NCBI GenBank assembly: GCA_964502885.1 | Contig: CAZCXU010000002.1 | Coordinates: 1 to 64,000 of the forward strand | DNA length: 64,000 nucleotides | Direction: 5' to 3' | Source of the DNA: XYB1-FULL-44-23 sp964502885 | GTDB taxonomy: Bacteria; Patescibacteriota; Microgenomatia; CAZETR01; Amesbacteraceae | Shown here: one piece after another, positions 32,362-41,766 of the stretch | How the letters are laid out: every line of letters begins with the position of its first letter | How positions within the stretch are numbered: the first letter of the stretch is position 1 | The notes under the pieces: generated by a model | The model's input: only the letters and a program-made list of their open reading frames with translations | Told to the model about the DNA's origin: nothing | Database searches by the model: none | Translations under genes and position numbers: made by a program

Positions 32362-33636
32362 TCAGTATGGATAGGAAAAGACTGAACCACTACCCAGCTC
32401 TTCCTCTATTCGAAGCAGCTCATTGTATTTACCCACTCTTTCGGTACGGGACAATGAGCCGGTCTTTATTTGGCCAGTACCCAGTCCAACCGCTAAATGT
32501 GTAATACTGGTGTCTTCCGTCTCGCCGGAACGGTGCGAGATGATGGAATGAAACCCAGAACCCGTGGCTAGAGAAATTGCACTGATAGTCTCAGTAAGTG
32601 TACCGATTTGATTCAACTTGACCAAAATTGCGTTACATGCTTTCTGATCAATCGCTTTTTGTAAGAATCTGACATTGGTTACCAGCAGATCATCGCCTAC
32701 AATCTGAATCCGATTGCCCAGCGTTGACTGCAATATGCTCCAATTTTCCCAATCATCTTCTGACAAGCCGTCTTCAATTGATTGAATCGGATAATTCGCC
32801 ACCAGGTTTTCCAGGTAGCTGATCATTTCGCTGCCGGAAAGACTCTTCCCGTCAGCTTTTAGTTCATAATGACCATCCTTGTAAAATTCCGAAGCGGCAA
32901 TGTCCAGAGCGAAAGCGATATCTTTTCCCAACTGATATCCGGCAGCTGAAACTGCACGGCTGACCAATTCCAGACTTTCCCGATTGCCATTTTTTACCCG
33001 AGGGGCGAACCCCCCCTCATCCCCCACTGTGGTTTCGTATCCGGTTTTTTTGAGAATATCTTTCAAGTGGTGAAACACTTCTGACCCCATGCGCAAAGCT
33101 TCAGAAAAAGTCTTTGCTCCAACCGGCATAATCATAAACTCCTGAATATCTGAAGCGAAATCTGCATGAGCACCGCCATTTATTATATTCATCATCGGCA
33201 TAGGCAATGATGGCGTTACCCCAGGGGATAGAGAGTTGAGATATCCATAGAATGGAAGTTTCAGAGAAGAAGCACAAGCCTTAGCATAAGCCAAAGAAAC
33301 GGACAAAACTGCGTTTGCACCGAGATGAGATTTATTTTCGGTGCCATCCAGATCGAGCATCTTTTTATCGAGTAATGCCTGATTATAAATATCGGAGCCT
33401 ACAAATAACTCACGCAGATGGGTGTTTACATTTTCGACTGCTTTTAAAACTCCTTTACCCAAATAAGCTTTAGGGTCCCCATCCCGCAATTCCAAAACCT
33501 CATGAGTACCGGTGGACGCACCTGAGGGAACTGAAGCGCGGCCAAAACTGCCGTCGGCTAGCTGCAAATCAGTTTCGACTGTAGGATTACCACGAGAATC
33601 GAGGATTTGACGGGCAAACAGGCGAGTAATCTTCAT
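32362..33636 (-). CDS. eno: Enolase
   Basis: The 424-residue glycolytic enzyme interconverts 2-phosphoglycerate and phosphoenolpyruvate. It has ARQILDSRGNPTVE (about residues 6-19), PSGASTGTHE (about 38-47), the metal-binding DEGGFAPR, SIEDGLSEDDW (about 285) and the late SHRSGETEDT (about 363) with the catalytic His/Ser. The frame is open for 54 codons upstream, but the ATG at 33636 (MKITRLFARQ) aligns with known enolases. Isolated and convergent with the NUDIX gene 40 bases away. Confidence 0.97.
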   Translation of the reverse strand: MKITRLFARQILDSRGNPTVETDLQLADGSFGRASVPSGASTGTHEVLELRDGDPKAYLGKGVLKAVENVNTHLRELFVGSDIYNQALLDKKMLDLDGTENKSHLGANAVLSVSLAYAKACASSLKLPFYGYLNSLSPGVTPSLPMPMMNIINGGAHADFASDIQEFMIMPVGAKTFSEALRMGSEVFHHLKDILKKTGYETTVGDEGGFAPRVKNGNRESLELVSRAVSAAGYQLGKDIAFALDIAASEFYKDGHYELKADGKSLSGSEMISYLENLVANYPIQSIEDGLSEDDWENWSILQSTLGNRIQIVGDDLLVTNVRFLQKAIDQKACNAILVKLNQIGTLTETISAISLATGSGFHSIISHRSGETEDTSITHLAVGLGTGQIKTGSLSRTERVGKYNELLRIEEELGSGSVFSYPY

Positions 33637-33960
33637 AGCTTTATGACTATTGTAGAGTGACTTTGTCAATGTAGCAAATACATCCAACCAACACCATTTT
33701 CGCCAAGTTATGTAAATCTGAAAAGCCGGATATTCATCAAATCCTGTATTTAAACTCCGTTTCACAGGTTGACAGCATTTGGAATCCCTGTACCGCAATT
33801 AATGCGATTCCGATTCAAGCAATTATCACAAATATTTGAGATACCGATCGTACTCCAAAAAAGCCCGGGCCAGAAAGCAACAAAAATTTTTTTGAAAAAA
33901 GTATTATAATTTGCTCGATTTATTCAGGTTTATTTCAGATTTCAGGTGTAATTTGATTTT
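33637..33960. promoter_or_regulatory. Divergent intergenic region between eno and the MacA-like gene
   Basis: 324 bases without a supported gene. On the plus strand TATAAT at 33905-33910 is a likely -10 for the exporter operon, though it lies 50 bases before the ATG at 33961. The minus-strand frame open through this region is an upstream extension of eno and shows no coding character. No RNA gene was recognised. Confidence 0.45.
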
Positions 33961-35349
33961 ATGTTGAAAAAGGCAGTTGTTTGGGTAAAAAACAGGAGTC
34001 TGAAGCAGAAATTGCTACTGATCTGTTTGTTGGTAGCGGCAGTAGTGGTGAGTTATATGTCTACAAGCAACAACGGGTCTGCAAAGACGGTATACGCATC
34101 TGCAATAGTGGAAAAGGGGACATTGGTGACTTCGATTTCCGGGTCTGGAACGATTTCCTCGGGAAACTACAGCAACGTAAATACAAAAGTTTCCGGAGTA
34201 GTAAATAAAGTATATGTAACAAACGGCGACAAAGTGGTACGAGACCAGAAAATCGCGGAAGTGACGCTGGATGATTACGCCAAAGAAAGACAAACCGCAG
34301 CATGGGTCACATATCTGGAAGCTACCGAAGCCGTAAAAGAAGCACTAAATAATAAATCTCTGGCAGATATAGGAATGTGGAACGCAAGACAGGAAGTGCT
34401 TGATGCACAGGAAGCAAAAGATGATATGGAAGATAACGACACAAACCCTGCCACACACGCTGTATATACCGACAACGAAAGAATGATTATCAATAAAACA
34501 CTCGATCAATCGAGACTGGCTTTTTCCGTTGCGGAAGCAAAATACAAAAACGCTGATGCAAATATCGCCAACGCTCATGCAAAAGTCGCTGCCGCCAAGA
34601 GAAATTACCAGGAAAACTCAGCGACAATCACAGCCCCGGAAAGCGGGGTTATCAGCGATTTACTACTGGCACCAGAACTGATCATCAATTCCAATTCAAC
34701 AACCAGCAATACCAGCGGAGCGACGATAGTATCTGCTCAAACCATAGCAAAAATCAGCAATCCAAATGGCCAACTGATGGCGACAGTAAATATGTCTGAA
34801 ATAGACGTCATTTCTGTTAAAGCGGGGCAAAAAGTGACGATTATACTGGACGCTTATTCTGATAAAACATTTACCGGTAAGGTGCTTGCTGTAAATACCA
34901 GCGGAACTTCCAGCTCCGGCGTCACTTCATATCCGGTAACAATTCTTCTAGACCCGACAAAGACGGAAATTTATCCAAACATGGCAGTAAACGTAAATAT
35001 CATTACCAAAGCAAAAAATGATGTCTTGATGGTGCCGACTACTGCCATTACTTCCGCAAACGGTGTATCGACCGTACTGGTGAAGAAAGACGGCAAATAC
35101 GAGACTGTGCAAGTAGAAACCGGAGATAGCAATGATTCACAAACGGAAATTGTATCGGGACTTTCAGAGGGCGAGACCGTGGTGACTTCAATTACCACTG
35201 CGGGCGGATCAAATTCCAGCACAAACAATACAACATCGCCATTCAGCGGATTGGGGATAAGAACCGGAGGCGGCGGCACCAGGGGAGGAACATCGACATC
35301 AGGAAATCGAATAATGATTCAGAGTTTTGGCGGTCCAGGAGGATTCTGA
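33961..35349 (+). CDS. MacA/HlyD-like periplasmic adaptor (membrane fusion protein)
   Basis: The 462-residue protein has an N-terminal membrane anchor (about residues 18-36), a biotinyl-lipoyl-like half (VSGVVNKVYVTNGDKVVRDQ, about 77-96), a long helical hairpin (about 105-215), the second lipoyl half (ITAPESGVISDLLL, about 222-235) and a beta-barrel domain (TVNMSEIDVISVKAGQKVTI, about 274-293), and a Gly/Ser/Thr-rich tail. This is the MacA/RND adaptor layout. It links the MacB-type permease two genes downstream to the outside. With no outer membrane in CPR bacteria, it would act in the cell-surface layer. The tail is not typical of MacA. Confidence 0.9.
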   Translation: MLKKAVVWVKNRSLKQKLLLICLLVAAVVVSYMSTSNNGSAKTVYASAIVEKGTLVTSISGSGTISSGNYSNVNTKVSGVVNKVYVTNGDKVVRDQKIAEVTLDDYAKERQTAAWVTYLEATEAVKEALNNKSLADIGMWNARQEVLDAQEAKDDMEDNDTNPATHAVYTDNERMIINKTLDQSRLAFSVAEAKYKNADANIANAHAKVAAAKRNYQENSATITAPESGVISDLLLAPELIINSNSTTSNTSGATIVSAQTIAKISNPNGQLMATVNMSEIDVISVKAGQKVTIILDAYSDKTFTGKVLAVNTSGTSSSGVTSYPVTILLDPTKTEIYPNMAVNVNIITKAKNDVLMVPTTAITSANGVSTVLVKKDGKYETVQVETGDSNDSQTEIVSGLSEGETVVTSITTAGGSNSSTNNTTSPFSGLGIRTGGGGTRGGTSTSGNRIMIQSFGGPGGF

Positions 35350-35350
35350 C

Positions 35351-36061
35351 ATGGACAAGCCAATAATCGAAGTCTCGCATCTGAACAAAGTTTACAAATC
35401 AGATGACCTGGAAACTACTGTACTTTCGGACATATCAATAAAGATCAATCAGGGTGAATTTGTGGCAATTATGGGCCCTTCCGGATCCGGGAAGTCAACA
35501 TTGATGCACATACTGGGAGCCCTGGACCTGCCGACAAGCGGCAGTTATAAACTGAACGGCGAAGAAGTGGGCAACATGACAGATGACAAACTTGCAGAAA
35601 TCCGCAATAAACAGATTGGTTTCATTTTTCAAGCGTACAATCTCCTACCCCGGACATCTGCGCTGGATAATGTACTTGTGCCAATGGAATATGCCGGTAT
35701 TCCGGAAGATCAGCAAGAAAAAAAAGCAATTGAACTGCTGAAAATGGTAGGACTTTCGGACAGGATGCATCACACTCCAAACAAACTTTCCGGAGGTCAG
35801 CAACAACGAGTAGCAATCGCAAGGGCGCTGGCCATGAATCCTACAATGCTTCTGGCTGATGAGCCGACTGGAAATATAGCCACTGCGCAAGCGGAAGAAA
35901 TTATGAGAATTTTTCAAAAATTGAACAAAGCGGGACATACGATTGTGATGATTACTCACGAATCAGATATCGCCGGATATGCACAGAGGGTAATTTATAT
36001 CAGGGATGGGAAAATAGTGACTGATGGAAAAAATTTAAAACAAAGATTATCAGCCGCATGA
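35351..36061 (+). CDS. MacB/LolD-type ABC transporter ATP-binding protein
   Basis: The protein has 236 residues from MDKPIIEVSHLNKVYKS at 35351, one base after the adaptor stop; an earlier in-frame start would overlap it. It has Walker A GPSGSGKST (about residue 42), the LSGGQQQRVAIARAL signature (about 144-158), Walker B MLLADEPTGN (about 163-172; a NIATAQAEEI stretch follows instead of the usual LDxxTG) and the switch ITHE (about 199). It drives a MacB-like permease encoded next (4-base overlap). Confidence 0.94.
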   Translation: MDKPIIEVSHLNKVYKSDDLETTVLSDISIKINQGEFVAIMGPSGSGKSTLMHILGALDLPTSGSYKLNGEEVGNMTDDKLAEIRNKQIGFIFQAYNLLPRTSALDNVLVPMEYAGIPEDQQEKKAIELLKMVGLSDRMHHTPNKLSGGQQQRVAIARALAMNPTMLLADEPTGNIATAQAEEIMRIFQKLNKAGHTIVMITHESDIAGYAQRVIYIRDGKIVTDGKNLKQRLSAA

Positions 36062-37293
36062 TAATGGTTGTGAATATAAAGAAATTATTAATTAATGGAA
36101 TGAAGAATTTGGGAATTAACAAAATGAGGACTGGGCTGGCGATGCTCGGAATTGTAATTGGAATTGGAAGTGTAATAGCTCTGATGTCGCTGGGAGAGGC
36201 CAGTAAGATGGCAGTGCAATCGCAAATACAATCTATCGGATCGAATTTACTTACGGTATCTCCGGGTTTCACTGTGTCCGGAGGGGTCAGAGGCGCTGTT
36301 GGGGGCGGGACAACTCTCACAAATGATGATGCGAAAGCGATTCGCAACTCCGCTAAAGTAGCAACTATTAAGAATGTATCTCCGGAATATTCCGGACGAG
36401 CGCAAGTTACGGCCGGCAGAAATAATACAAATACAACAGTGGTGGGGGTAGAACCTGTGTATGCGGAGGTAAGAAAGATCTCTCTATCTTCCGGAACATT
36501 TATAAATGAGCAGCAACTTACCGCAATATCCAAGGTGGCAATCATCGGTCCAAATACGGCGGAAGACCTGTTTGGTTCAGGTGTCGATCCGGTTGGTCAA
36601 TCTATCAGAATTTCGGGCAAGTCGTTTCAAATAATCGGGGTCACCAAGTCCAAGGGCGGGTCGGGAATGAATAATCAGGATGATCGAGTACTCATACCCC
36701 TAACGACGGCCCAAAAACAAGTGTTTGGGAAGAACTATCTGACCGCGATCGCCCTGGAGGCAAAAAATGAAAGTGTCATGACCAGTGCACAGAATGAAGT
36801 CGGGTACCTACTGCTGGAAAGACATAAGATTTCTGAAGTGGCTGATGCTGACTTTCGGATAATGTCGCAAGCTGATATCCTGGAAACCGCTTCGCAGGTG
36901 ACAGGCACCTTTACTTCAATGCTTACAGGAGTTGCGGCGATTTCACTCCTGGTAGGAGGAATCGGGATTATGAATATTATGCTTATGTCGGTCACTGAAA
37001 GAACGAGAGAAATAGGACTCCGAAAAGCATTGGGTGCAAAACGAAGAGTCATAGTGGCACAATTTTTGACTGAATCTATCATTTTGACTTTTTGGGGAGG
37101 AATAATTGGAATTACCGCCGGAATATTAGGTTATCTATTGTACGCAAAATTTAATGGCACCGCCTTTGTGGTATCACCAGGATCGGTGATGTTAGCGTTT
37201 AGTGTGTCTGCTGCAATAGGAATCGCATTTGGCTGGTATCCGGCGCAAAAAGCTGCCAACTTGCAGCCAATTGAAGCCCTAAAATATGAATAG
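36058..37293 (+). CDS. MacB/FtsX-type ABC transporter permease
   Basis: The 411-residue permease has four membrane helices: one at the N terminus (about residues 25-45) and three at the C terminus (about 285-310, 340-360, 375-395), with a 230-residue extracytoplasmic MacB core between. ISLLVGGIGIMNIMLMSVTERTREIGLRKALGAK (shortened here to the GIMNIMLMSVTERTREIG segment) is the FtsX signature. Forms an exporter with the adaptor and ATPase. It is probably for peptides or lipids; no substrate can be inferred. The 4-base overlap with the ATPase gene shows coupling. Confidence 0.93.
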   Translation: MIMVVNIKKLLINGMKNLGINKMRTGLAMLGIVIGIGSVIALMSLGEASKMAVQSQIQSIGSNLLTVSPGFTVSGGVRGAVGGGTTLTNDDAKAIRNSAKVATIKNVSPEYSGRAQVTAGRNNTNTTVVGVEPVYAEVRKISLSSGTFINEQQLTAISKVAIIGPNTAEDLFGSGVDPVGQSIRISGKSFQIIGVTKSKGGSGMNNQDDRVLIPLTTAQKQVFGKNYLTAIALEAKNESVMTSAQNEVGYLLLERHKISEVADADFRIMSQADILETASQVTGTFTSMLTGVAAISLLVGGIGIMNIMLMSVTERTREIGLRKALGAKRRVIVAQFLTESIILTFWGGIIGITAGILGYLLYAKFNGTAFVVSPGSVMLAFSVSAAIGIAFGWYPAQKAANLQPIEALKYE

Positions 37294-37322
37294 TCTTAAG
37301 GATTACTTCAGTTTAGCGGGAA

Positions 37323-37328
37323 TAAAAT
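37323..37328 (+). promoter_or_regulatory. -10 box, leaderless gene
   Basis: TAAAAT with 6 bases to the ATG at 37335. A start 7 bases downstream of the box would be the A of the start codon. Confidence 0.5.
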
Positions 37329-37334
37329 AGCACT

Positions 37335-37787
37335 ATGAAAGACGTGAAGCCAGCGGTCGCAGCCATATTAATAGTGATGGGTGCGATAGTCGGATTTGGA
37401 GGAGGGATGTGGTACCAGAAGTCGAGGAATCCGATGCGGTCAGGGTTTCAGATGAGCGCCGGTAATCGATTTGGTGCGATTGGCGAAGGAATACAAAGAC
37501 GGGCAATGTCGGGGTTCAATGGCGGTGGAATGGTGGTGGGTGAAGTAGCTGACAAAGACGGTGAATCATTGACAATTAGGACTATCGACGGCAGCTCAAA
37601 AATTATCCTGATAAATTCTTCCACTCAATATCGAAAATCAGCCGACGCAACCAGTGACGATATAAAAAAAGGAGACACGGTAGCAATTTCCGGAACAAAT
37701 AATCAGGATGGCAGCATTACAGCCTCCAACGTGCAGCTTAACCCCGGGTATGGTGTGAAAGTGACTGGTGTGCCCACGGAAAAATAA
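37335..37787 (+). CDS. DUF5666-like exported protein
   Basis: The 150-residue protein has an N-terminal signal/anchor (about residues 6-28), a Gly/Met/Arg-rich linker (about 32-70) and a small beta-barrel domain (VVGEVADKDGESLTIRTID..., then KKGDTVAISGTNNQDGSI, about 70-140) similar to DUF5666. TAAAAT ends 6 bases before the ATG, so its mRNA is probably leaderless and it has its own promoter behind the exporter operon. Possibly an accessory surface protein of the exporter. Confidence 0.75.
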   Translation: MKDVKPAVAAILIVMGAIVGFGGGMWYQKSRNPMRSGFQMSAGNRFGAIGEGIQRRAMSGFNGGGMVVGEVADKDGESLTIRTIDGSSKIILINSSTQYRKSADATSDDIKKGDTVAISGTNNQDGSITASNVQLNPGYGVKVTGVPTEK

Positions 37788-37838
37788 TCGGGAGTAAGCC
37801 GCTTTGACGAGTGATGCTATTTGTGGAAAAATGTGTAC

Positions 37839-38963
37839 ATGAGAGAAGAAGGAAGAGAATTTTCAAGTATGACGGGGGGGATAAAAATTGAACTTGGCGA
37901 TCACCCAGACAGCGCCACTGATTACCAAAAACTGGGGAGGAATTTTTTTGGTGGAGATTTGTCGGTTAATGCATGGAATCCGGAAGTAGGTAAAAGGGTG
38001 GCAGTATATAAACCGGATACCCTTGCGCTCGATGGACAGCCACGGACATGGGGAGAAAATGATTTTTCTCGGATTGAAAAGGCAGAGATATGGATACGTT
38101 TGCCGTCGAGAGTTGCGACGCTGAGACCGAAAGATTGTACCATTCAGATCGTATGTGGGGATGTGGCATTTACAAATACCCCAGTAATTACCTCCCCTGA
38201 TGTTGACCCTAATAAATACGATCAAGTTCGATATGGAGAACGAGATTTTCAACAAAAAATGACAGCAATAGCAAAGTTATCAGCAAATGTCGGCGCATTA
38301 CTCGTAGCAGCGGGAACAACGATTGGTGAAAATACGGATAGCCGGGGGGAAAAGTCACGGGGGTTGACGAGAAGGCAGTTTCTGAGAAGAGCAGCTTTGA
38401 CCGTGGCCGGAGTCATATCCACAAATTTGATGGCAGGATGGACGCGAAGGGAGTTGCAAAAAATGGCTGCGAAAGGAGAAGACGCATCGGAGGCTGACGC
38501 GGCAATAGATGGCGCCGATTTCCTTTCCAAATTTACACCCTGGAACGAATATGTGGACGGGAGGACGGCACTTTTGATTGCAAAAACCAGAGAAGTATCC
38601 AATAATGCGGCCATTCTCCTCGGGTATAGCCATGGAACACGACTGCGGGAACTCCTATCTTCAGCACAAACCAGGGGGAAACTTATAGCGGGACTGGCAA
38701 CTTACGAACTGGACCTTATGGATAGGATCATTGATGAATATTTTCCGGGTGCAGATAAAGTCGAGGCTGCAGACAAGATGCGACTGTTAATTACCACCAC
38801 GCAAGTGGCCGAAGTCAAAGACGTAGAGAATGAACTGCGTTCAGGCGATCCATTGGGATATGTGGATAGACATGTCAGACTAATTAGCACCCAGATCTGC
38901 AAAGAGGCGGAAGATGCAGTCAAGCCTGTTTTTGAAGCATACAAAGAAAAGGTCCAGCAGTGA
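37839..38963 (+). CDS. Unknown protein with an internal twin-arginine-like motif
   Basis: From the ATG at 37839 the protein has 374 residues; a TTG at 37821 and an ATG at 37869 are alternatives. Residues 1-170 are soluble and beta-rich. At about 179-200 lies TRRQFLRRAALTVAGVISTN, a twin-arginine-like signal (RRxFL followed by a hydrophobic core), but far from the N terminus. The C-terminal 160 residues are helical with AILLGYSHGTRLRELL (about 257), distantly recalling TraB/TIKI metalloproteases, although the rest of that motif set is not seen. Function unknown. A frame-internal start near the motif is possible, giving a 195-residue exported protein. Confidence 0.6.
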   Translation: MREEGREFSSMTGGIKIELGDHPDSATDYQKLGRNFFGGDLSVNAWNPEVGKRVAVYKPDTLALDGQPRTWGENDFSRIEKAEIWIRLPSRVATLRPKDCTIQIVCGDVAFTNTPVITSPDVDPNKYDQVRYGERDFQQKMTAIAKLSANVGALLVAAGTTIGENTDSRGEKSRGLTRRQFLRRAALTVAGVISTNLMAGWTRRELQKMAAKGEDASEADAAIDGADFLSKFTPWNEYVDGRTALLIAKTREVSNNAAILLGYSHGTRLRELLSSAQTRGKLIAGLATYELDLMDRIIDEYFPGADKVEAADKMRLLITTTQVAEVKDVENELRSGDPLGYVDRHVRLISTQICKEAEDAVKPVFEAYKEKVQQ

Positions 38964-38992
38964 TTTGCGGTATTTGACAAATATATGCAACG

Positions 38993-41029
38993 TCATTCGT
39001 AACGGAGGGCGTTGAGAGCAGAGATTTTGGTTGCCCGATGAGCAGGATATATGCCGGTGAGCAGTCCGACGACCAGAGAGAGCCCGATGACTATGAGTAT
39101 GAATGCGGGAGGCACATGGGAGATATCAATAAACCCAACCCCCTTGAAAACGGCGAATGCCGAAAGCAGTACTCCCAACAACTTGCCCATAGTAAAGCCG
39201 ATTAACACTCCGATAGCGCCGCCAAAAAAGCCCATTATCATGGATTCGGTGAGAAACAATTCCCGAACTTCATCCGATTTCATGCCAATTGCTTTCATGA
39301 GCCCCACTTCCCTGGTTCTTTCCAGCAATGAAACAGTAAGAGTATTGAACATACCCAATGATGCAACTGCCAAAGCTACCATGCCCAGCAAGGCAAGAAT
39401 GGTCCTAATTGTCGCAAAGAGATTGTTGACCTGTTCGACAGTATCTGCGACCGACCGAGTGGTGAAACCCAGATTTTCCACTGATTTACGGATTTTATCC
39501 AGATTTCCAGGAGATTTGGCAGCAAGTTTCAGTTGGCTGAAGTTGATAATGCCAGCCCCCCGAAGATCGATAAAAGGGACGTACATTATGGGAGATCTAT
39601 CCTCCGGAATTACCCCGACTATTTTGTACTCAGCGGGAATGGTCTCAATTTTGGCTTGATCTTCCCCCGTGAGATTACCCACAATCACAAATGTGGTTGA
39701 GATGGTTTTTCCGATGGCTTCAGCGTCTTTGAGACCCAACACCTTTACCATAGCTCTACTGACAACCGCTTCCCGCAGCGACTTATCGGATAATGGCACT
39801 TGCTTTACCGGAGCAACTGCGGATTGAGCGGAAACACTGGCAATCTCCACCCAATCTCCATCCTCAATAATTCCGGATTCGGTCGCAAGAACTTCAGGGT
39901 TAAGTATTCCATCCGCACTGATGCCCAGAACTGATGAAGCTGGAGAAACCTGAACGTTTAATTGGGCGATATAACCACCTTTCACAACCTGCTCCCCCTC
40001 CTCTGTGACTTTCTGATATCTGCCATCTTCACACTCCGGCAAACTGGGGTCGCACGCCCCCAGTTTCCATAATGGGAAATCGGAGTTAATCCAAGGCATC
40101 AGGAGATCTCCCCGACTATCGGCTGCCTGCGGCAAATCGTCTGACCCCGCATAAGAACTACCCCATACTTCTTTGCCCCGTAATTCACCGAAGTTCCTTT
40201 TTGTGTAACCTAAAATGGTGGATTTGGTACTGGGTCCTTGCCGAACACGCACCCATTCATCCGGTTCGATAGAATAATTGACGTCTCTGGAAAAACTGCC
40301 AAATTCCGCAGATAGACGCTCGCTGCTCATACCAGCTACACGATCATCCGAAGGGATAGATGAGATAGAGAGGTCATTGTTTTCAAACACTGCACCCTCA
40401 ACCGGTTTTATGGCCGACTGTTTGAGATAGTCAGAGGTAATACCATAAACGGCTATGTCGGTGATTGAATTTTGGTAATTTATCCTTCCAACTACAGAGA
40501 TAACTGGCAGGACAGACTCGACTGAATCGATGTTTTTGATATCGTTGATGATTTTGTCATTTATTTTGACTTTGCTCCCAGTCTGCGGGCTGACGTCAGC
40601 CTGGCGGATTTCTTCAAGCCGAGCGATGCGGGTAACCACTAAATTCTGCAAACCATAGCCCAAAGACACCAGAAAAACTATTGCTCCGATGCCAATAGTC
40701 ATGCCCCCGATAGTAATCATGGTGCGGGTACGTTTGGCGCTCATATTGCGAAGAGATAGTTCAATTAAATGAACACGAGAAATTGATCCTGCTCTACCAC
40801 GATCGACGAATGACACACATCTGTTGAGGAAATTTTCCGAGGACTTTGTCCAATTGTCGCGTACAGATACCGGAATCAGGCGAAGGCGTAGAATCCTGGA
40901 AAGAGCCTGTGTACTCATATAAACCGTCAGCAACAACATGAAGGAAAGGGTGGCCGAAGTCGATGATCCAACGCTTGTCCACAACCTGCGTGAGCCAATA
41001 TTTTTAAATTTACTCAGTAATCTGAACAT
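38993..41029 (-). CDS. MacB/FtsX-like ABC permease with an extracytoplasmic SH3-like insert
   Basis: The 678-residue protein is much larger than usual MacB permeases (about 400). The N-terminal 90 residues add an extra hydrophobic segment, then NMSAKRTRTMITIGGMTIGIG (about residues 93-113) starts the canonical permease. The MacB-type core is interrupted by an SH3-like module near residues 245-275 (EWVRVRQGPSTKSTILGYTK; a bacterial SH3 motif 'VRxGPSTxxxVLGxxxxG') followed by a Cys-containing loop. The C terminus has VASLGMFNTLTVSLLERTRE and two further helices. With the ATPase encoded by the overlapping upstream gene it forms an ABC exporter or a surface-remodelling device. Confidence 0.88.
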   Translation of the reverse strand: MFRLLSKFKNIGSRRLWTSVGSSTSATLSFMLLLTVYMSTQALSRILRLRLIPVSVRDNWTKSSENFLNRCVSFVDRGRAGSISRVHLIELSLRNMSAKRTRTMITIGGMTIGIGAIVFLVSLGYGLQNLVVTRIARLEEIRQADVSPQTGSKVKINDKIINDIKNIDSVESVLPVISVVGRINYQNSITDIAVYGITSDYLKQSAIKPVEGAVFENNDLSISSIPSDDRVAGMSSERLSAEFGSFSRDVNYSIEPDEWVRVRQGPSTKSTILGYTKRNFGELRGKEVWGSSYAGSDDLPQAADSRGDLLMPWINSDFPLWKLGACDPSLPECEDGRYQKVTEEGEQVVKGGYIAQLNVQVSPASSVLGISADGILNPEVLATESGIIEDGDWVEIASVSAQSAVAPVKQVPLSDKSLREAVVSRAMVKVLGLKDAEAIGKTISTTFVIVGNLTGEDQAKIETIPAEYKIVGVIPEDRSPIMYVPFIDLRGAGIINFSQLKLAAKSPGNLDKIRKSVENLGFTTRSVADTVEQVNNLFATIRTILALLGMVALAVASLGMFNTLTVSLLERTREVGLMKAIGMKSDEVRELFLTESMIMGFFGGAIGVLIGFTMGKLLGVLLSAFAVFKGVGFIDISHVPPAFILIVIGLSLVVGLLTGIYPAHRATKISALNALRYE

Positions 41030-41762
41030 TACGCTTGCCTTTCATATTTGAAAATAACTTGTCCTTACTTTTTTCATCATACATACCCATTAATTTTCCA
41101 TCGAAAATATGAATGGCAGACTGGGCATACTTGATATAGTCCAAATCGTGGGTGACCATGACGACAGTTTTCCCCTGTTTTAGACTCATGTCACGAAGCA
41201 TCTGCATGAGCATTTGTCCCCCTTCATAATCCAAATTTCCGGTGGGTTCGTCGGCGATAATTATTTCAGGGTCGGTGACTAGAGCTCTGGCCAAAGCTAT
41301 ACGTTGCTGCTGTCCACTGGAAAGATCGGTGGGGCGGTAATTGGCCCATTCCAACATACCTACCTGCTTGAGAACTTCAGAGGCCCGGGCAGTGGTGATA
41401 TCTTTTGCCTTACCCAAAAGCAGCATGGGAAAGCCGACATTTTCGATAACGGTCAGCGATTTAATCCAATTAGGCTGCTGATACACCATGCCGATGTGAG
41501 ATTTACGAAAAGCGCTGCGCGCATCTTCGTTTGGCAGAGAGTACAATTCCTGACCCAATATATTTACGCTTCCGGAAGTGGGAGGTTCCAGTCCAAGAAT
41601 AATGTGCAGAAGAGTAGACTTGCCACATCCTGAAGGCCCGAAGATGACCACAAAATCACCCTTGGTAATCGATATTGATATTCCCTTGAGAATATGAATA
41701 TCCTGGCTACCTACATGAAATTTTTTTTCGATGTCTGTAGTGGAAATGATTGATTGTCCCAT
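41010..41762 (-). CDS. MacB/LolD-type ABC transporter ATP-binding protein
   Basis: The protein has 250 residues from MGQSIISTTDIEKKF; an earlier in-frame start at 41795 would overlap the end of the large surface protein. Walker A GPSGCGKST lies near residue 42, LSSGQQQRIALARAL (a C-loop variant with Ser for the first Gly) near 144, Walker B IIIADEPTGNLDYEGG near 165 and the switch MVTHD near 201. Overlaps the permease gene by 20 bases. The 32 residues after residue 218 form a basic tail. Likely forms an exporter with the SH3-containing permease. Confidence 0.92.
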   Translation of the reverse strand: MGQSIISTTDIEKKFHVGSQDIHILKGISISITKGDFVVIFGPSGCGKSTLLHIILGLEPPTSGSVNILGQELYSLPNEDARSAFRKSHIGMVYQQPNWIKSLTVIENVGFPMLLLGKAKDITTARASEVLKQVGMLEWANYRPTDLSSGQQQRIALARALVTDPEIIIADEPTGNLDYEGGQMLMQMLRDMSLKQGKTVVMVTHDLDYIKYAQSAIHIFDGKLMGMYDEKSKDKLFSNMKGKRNVQITE

Positions 41763-41766
41763 ATAT

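Noticed and set aside
33637..33798. 54-codon N-terminal extension of enolase
   Set aside because: The sequence upstream of MKITRL has no similarity to enolase and the internal ATG matches the family start.
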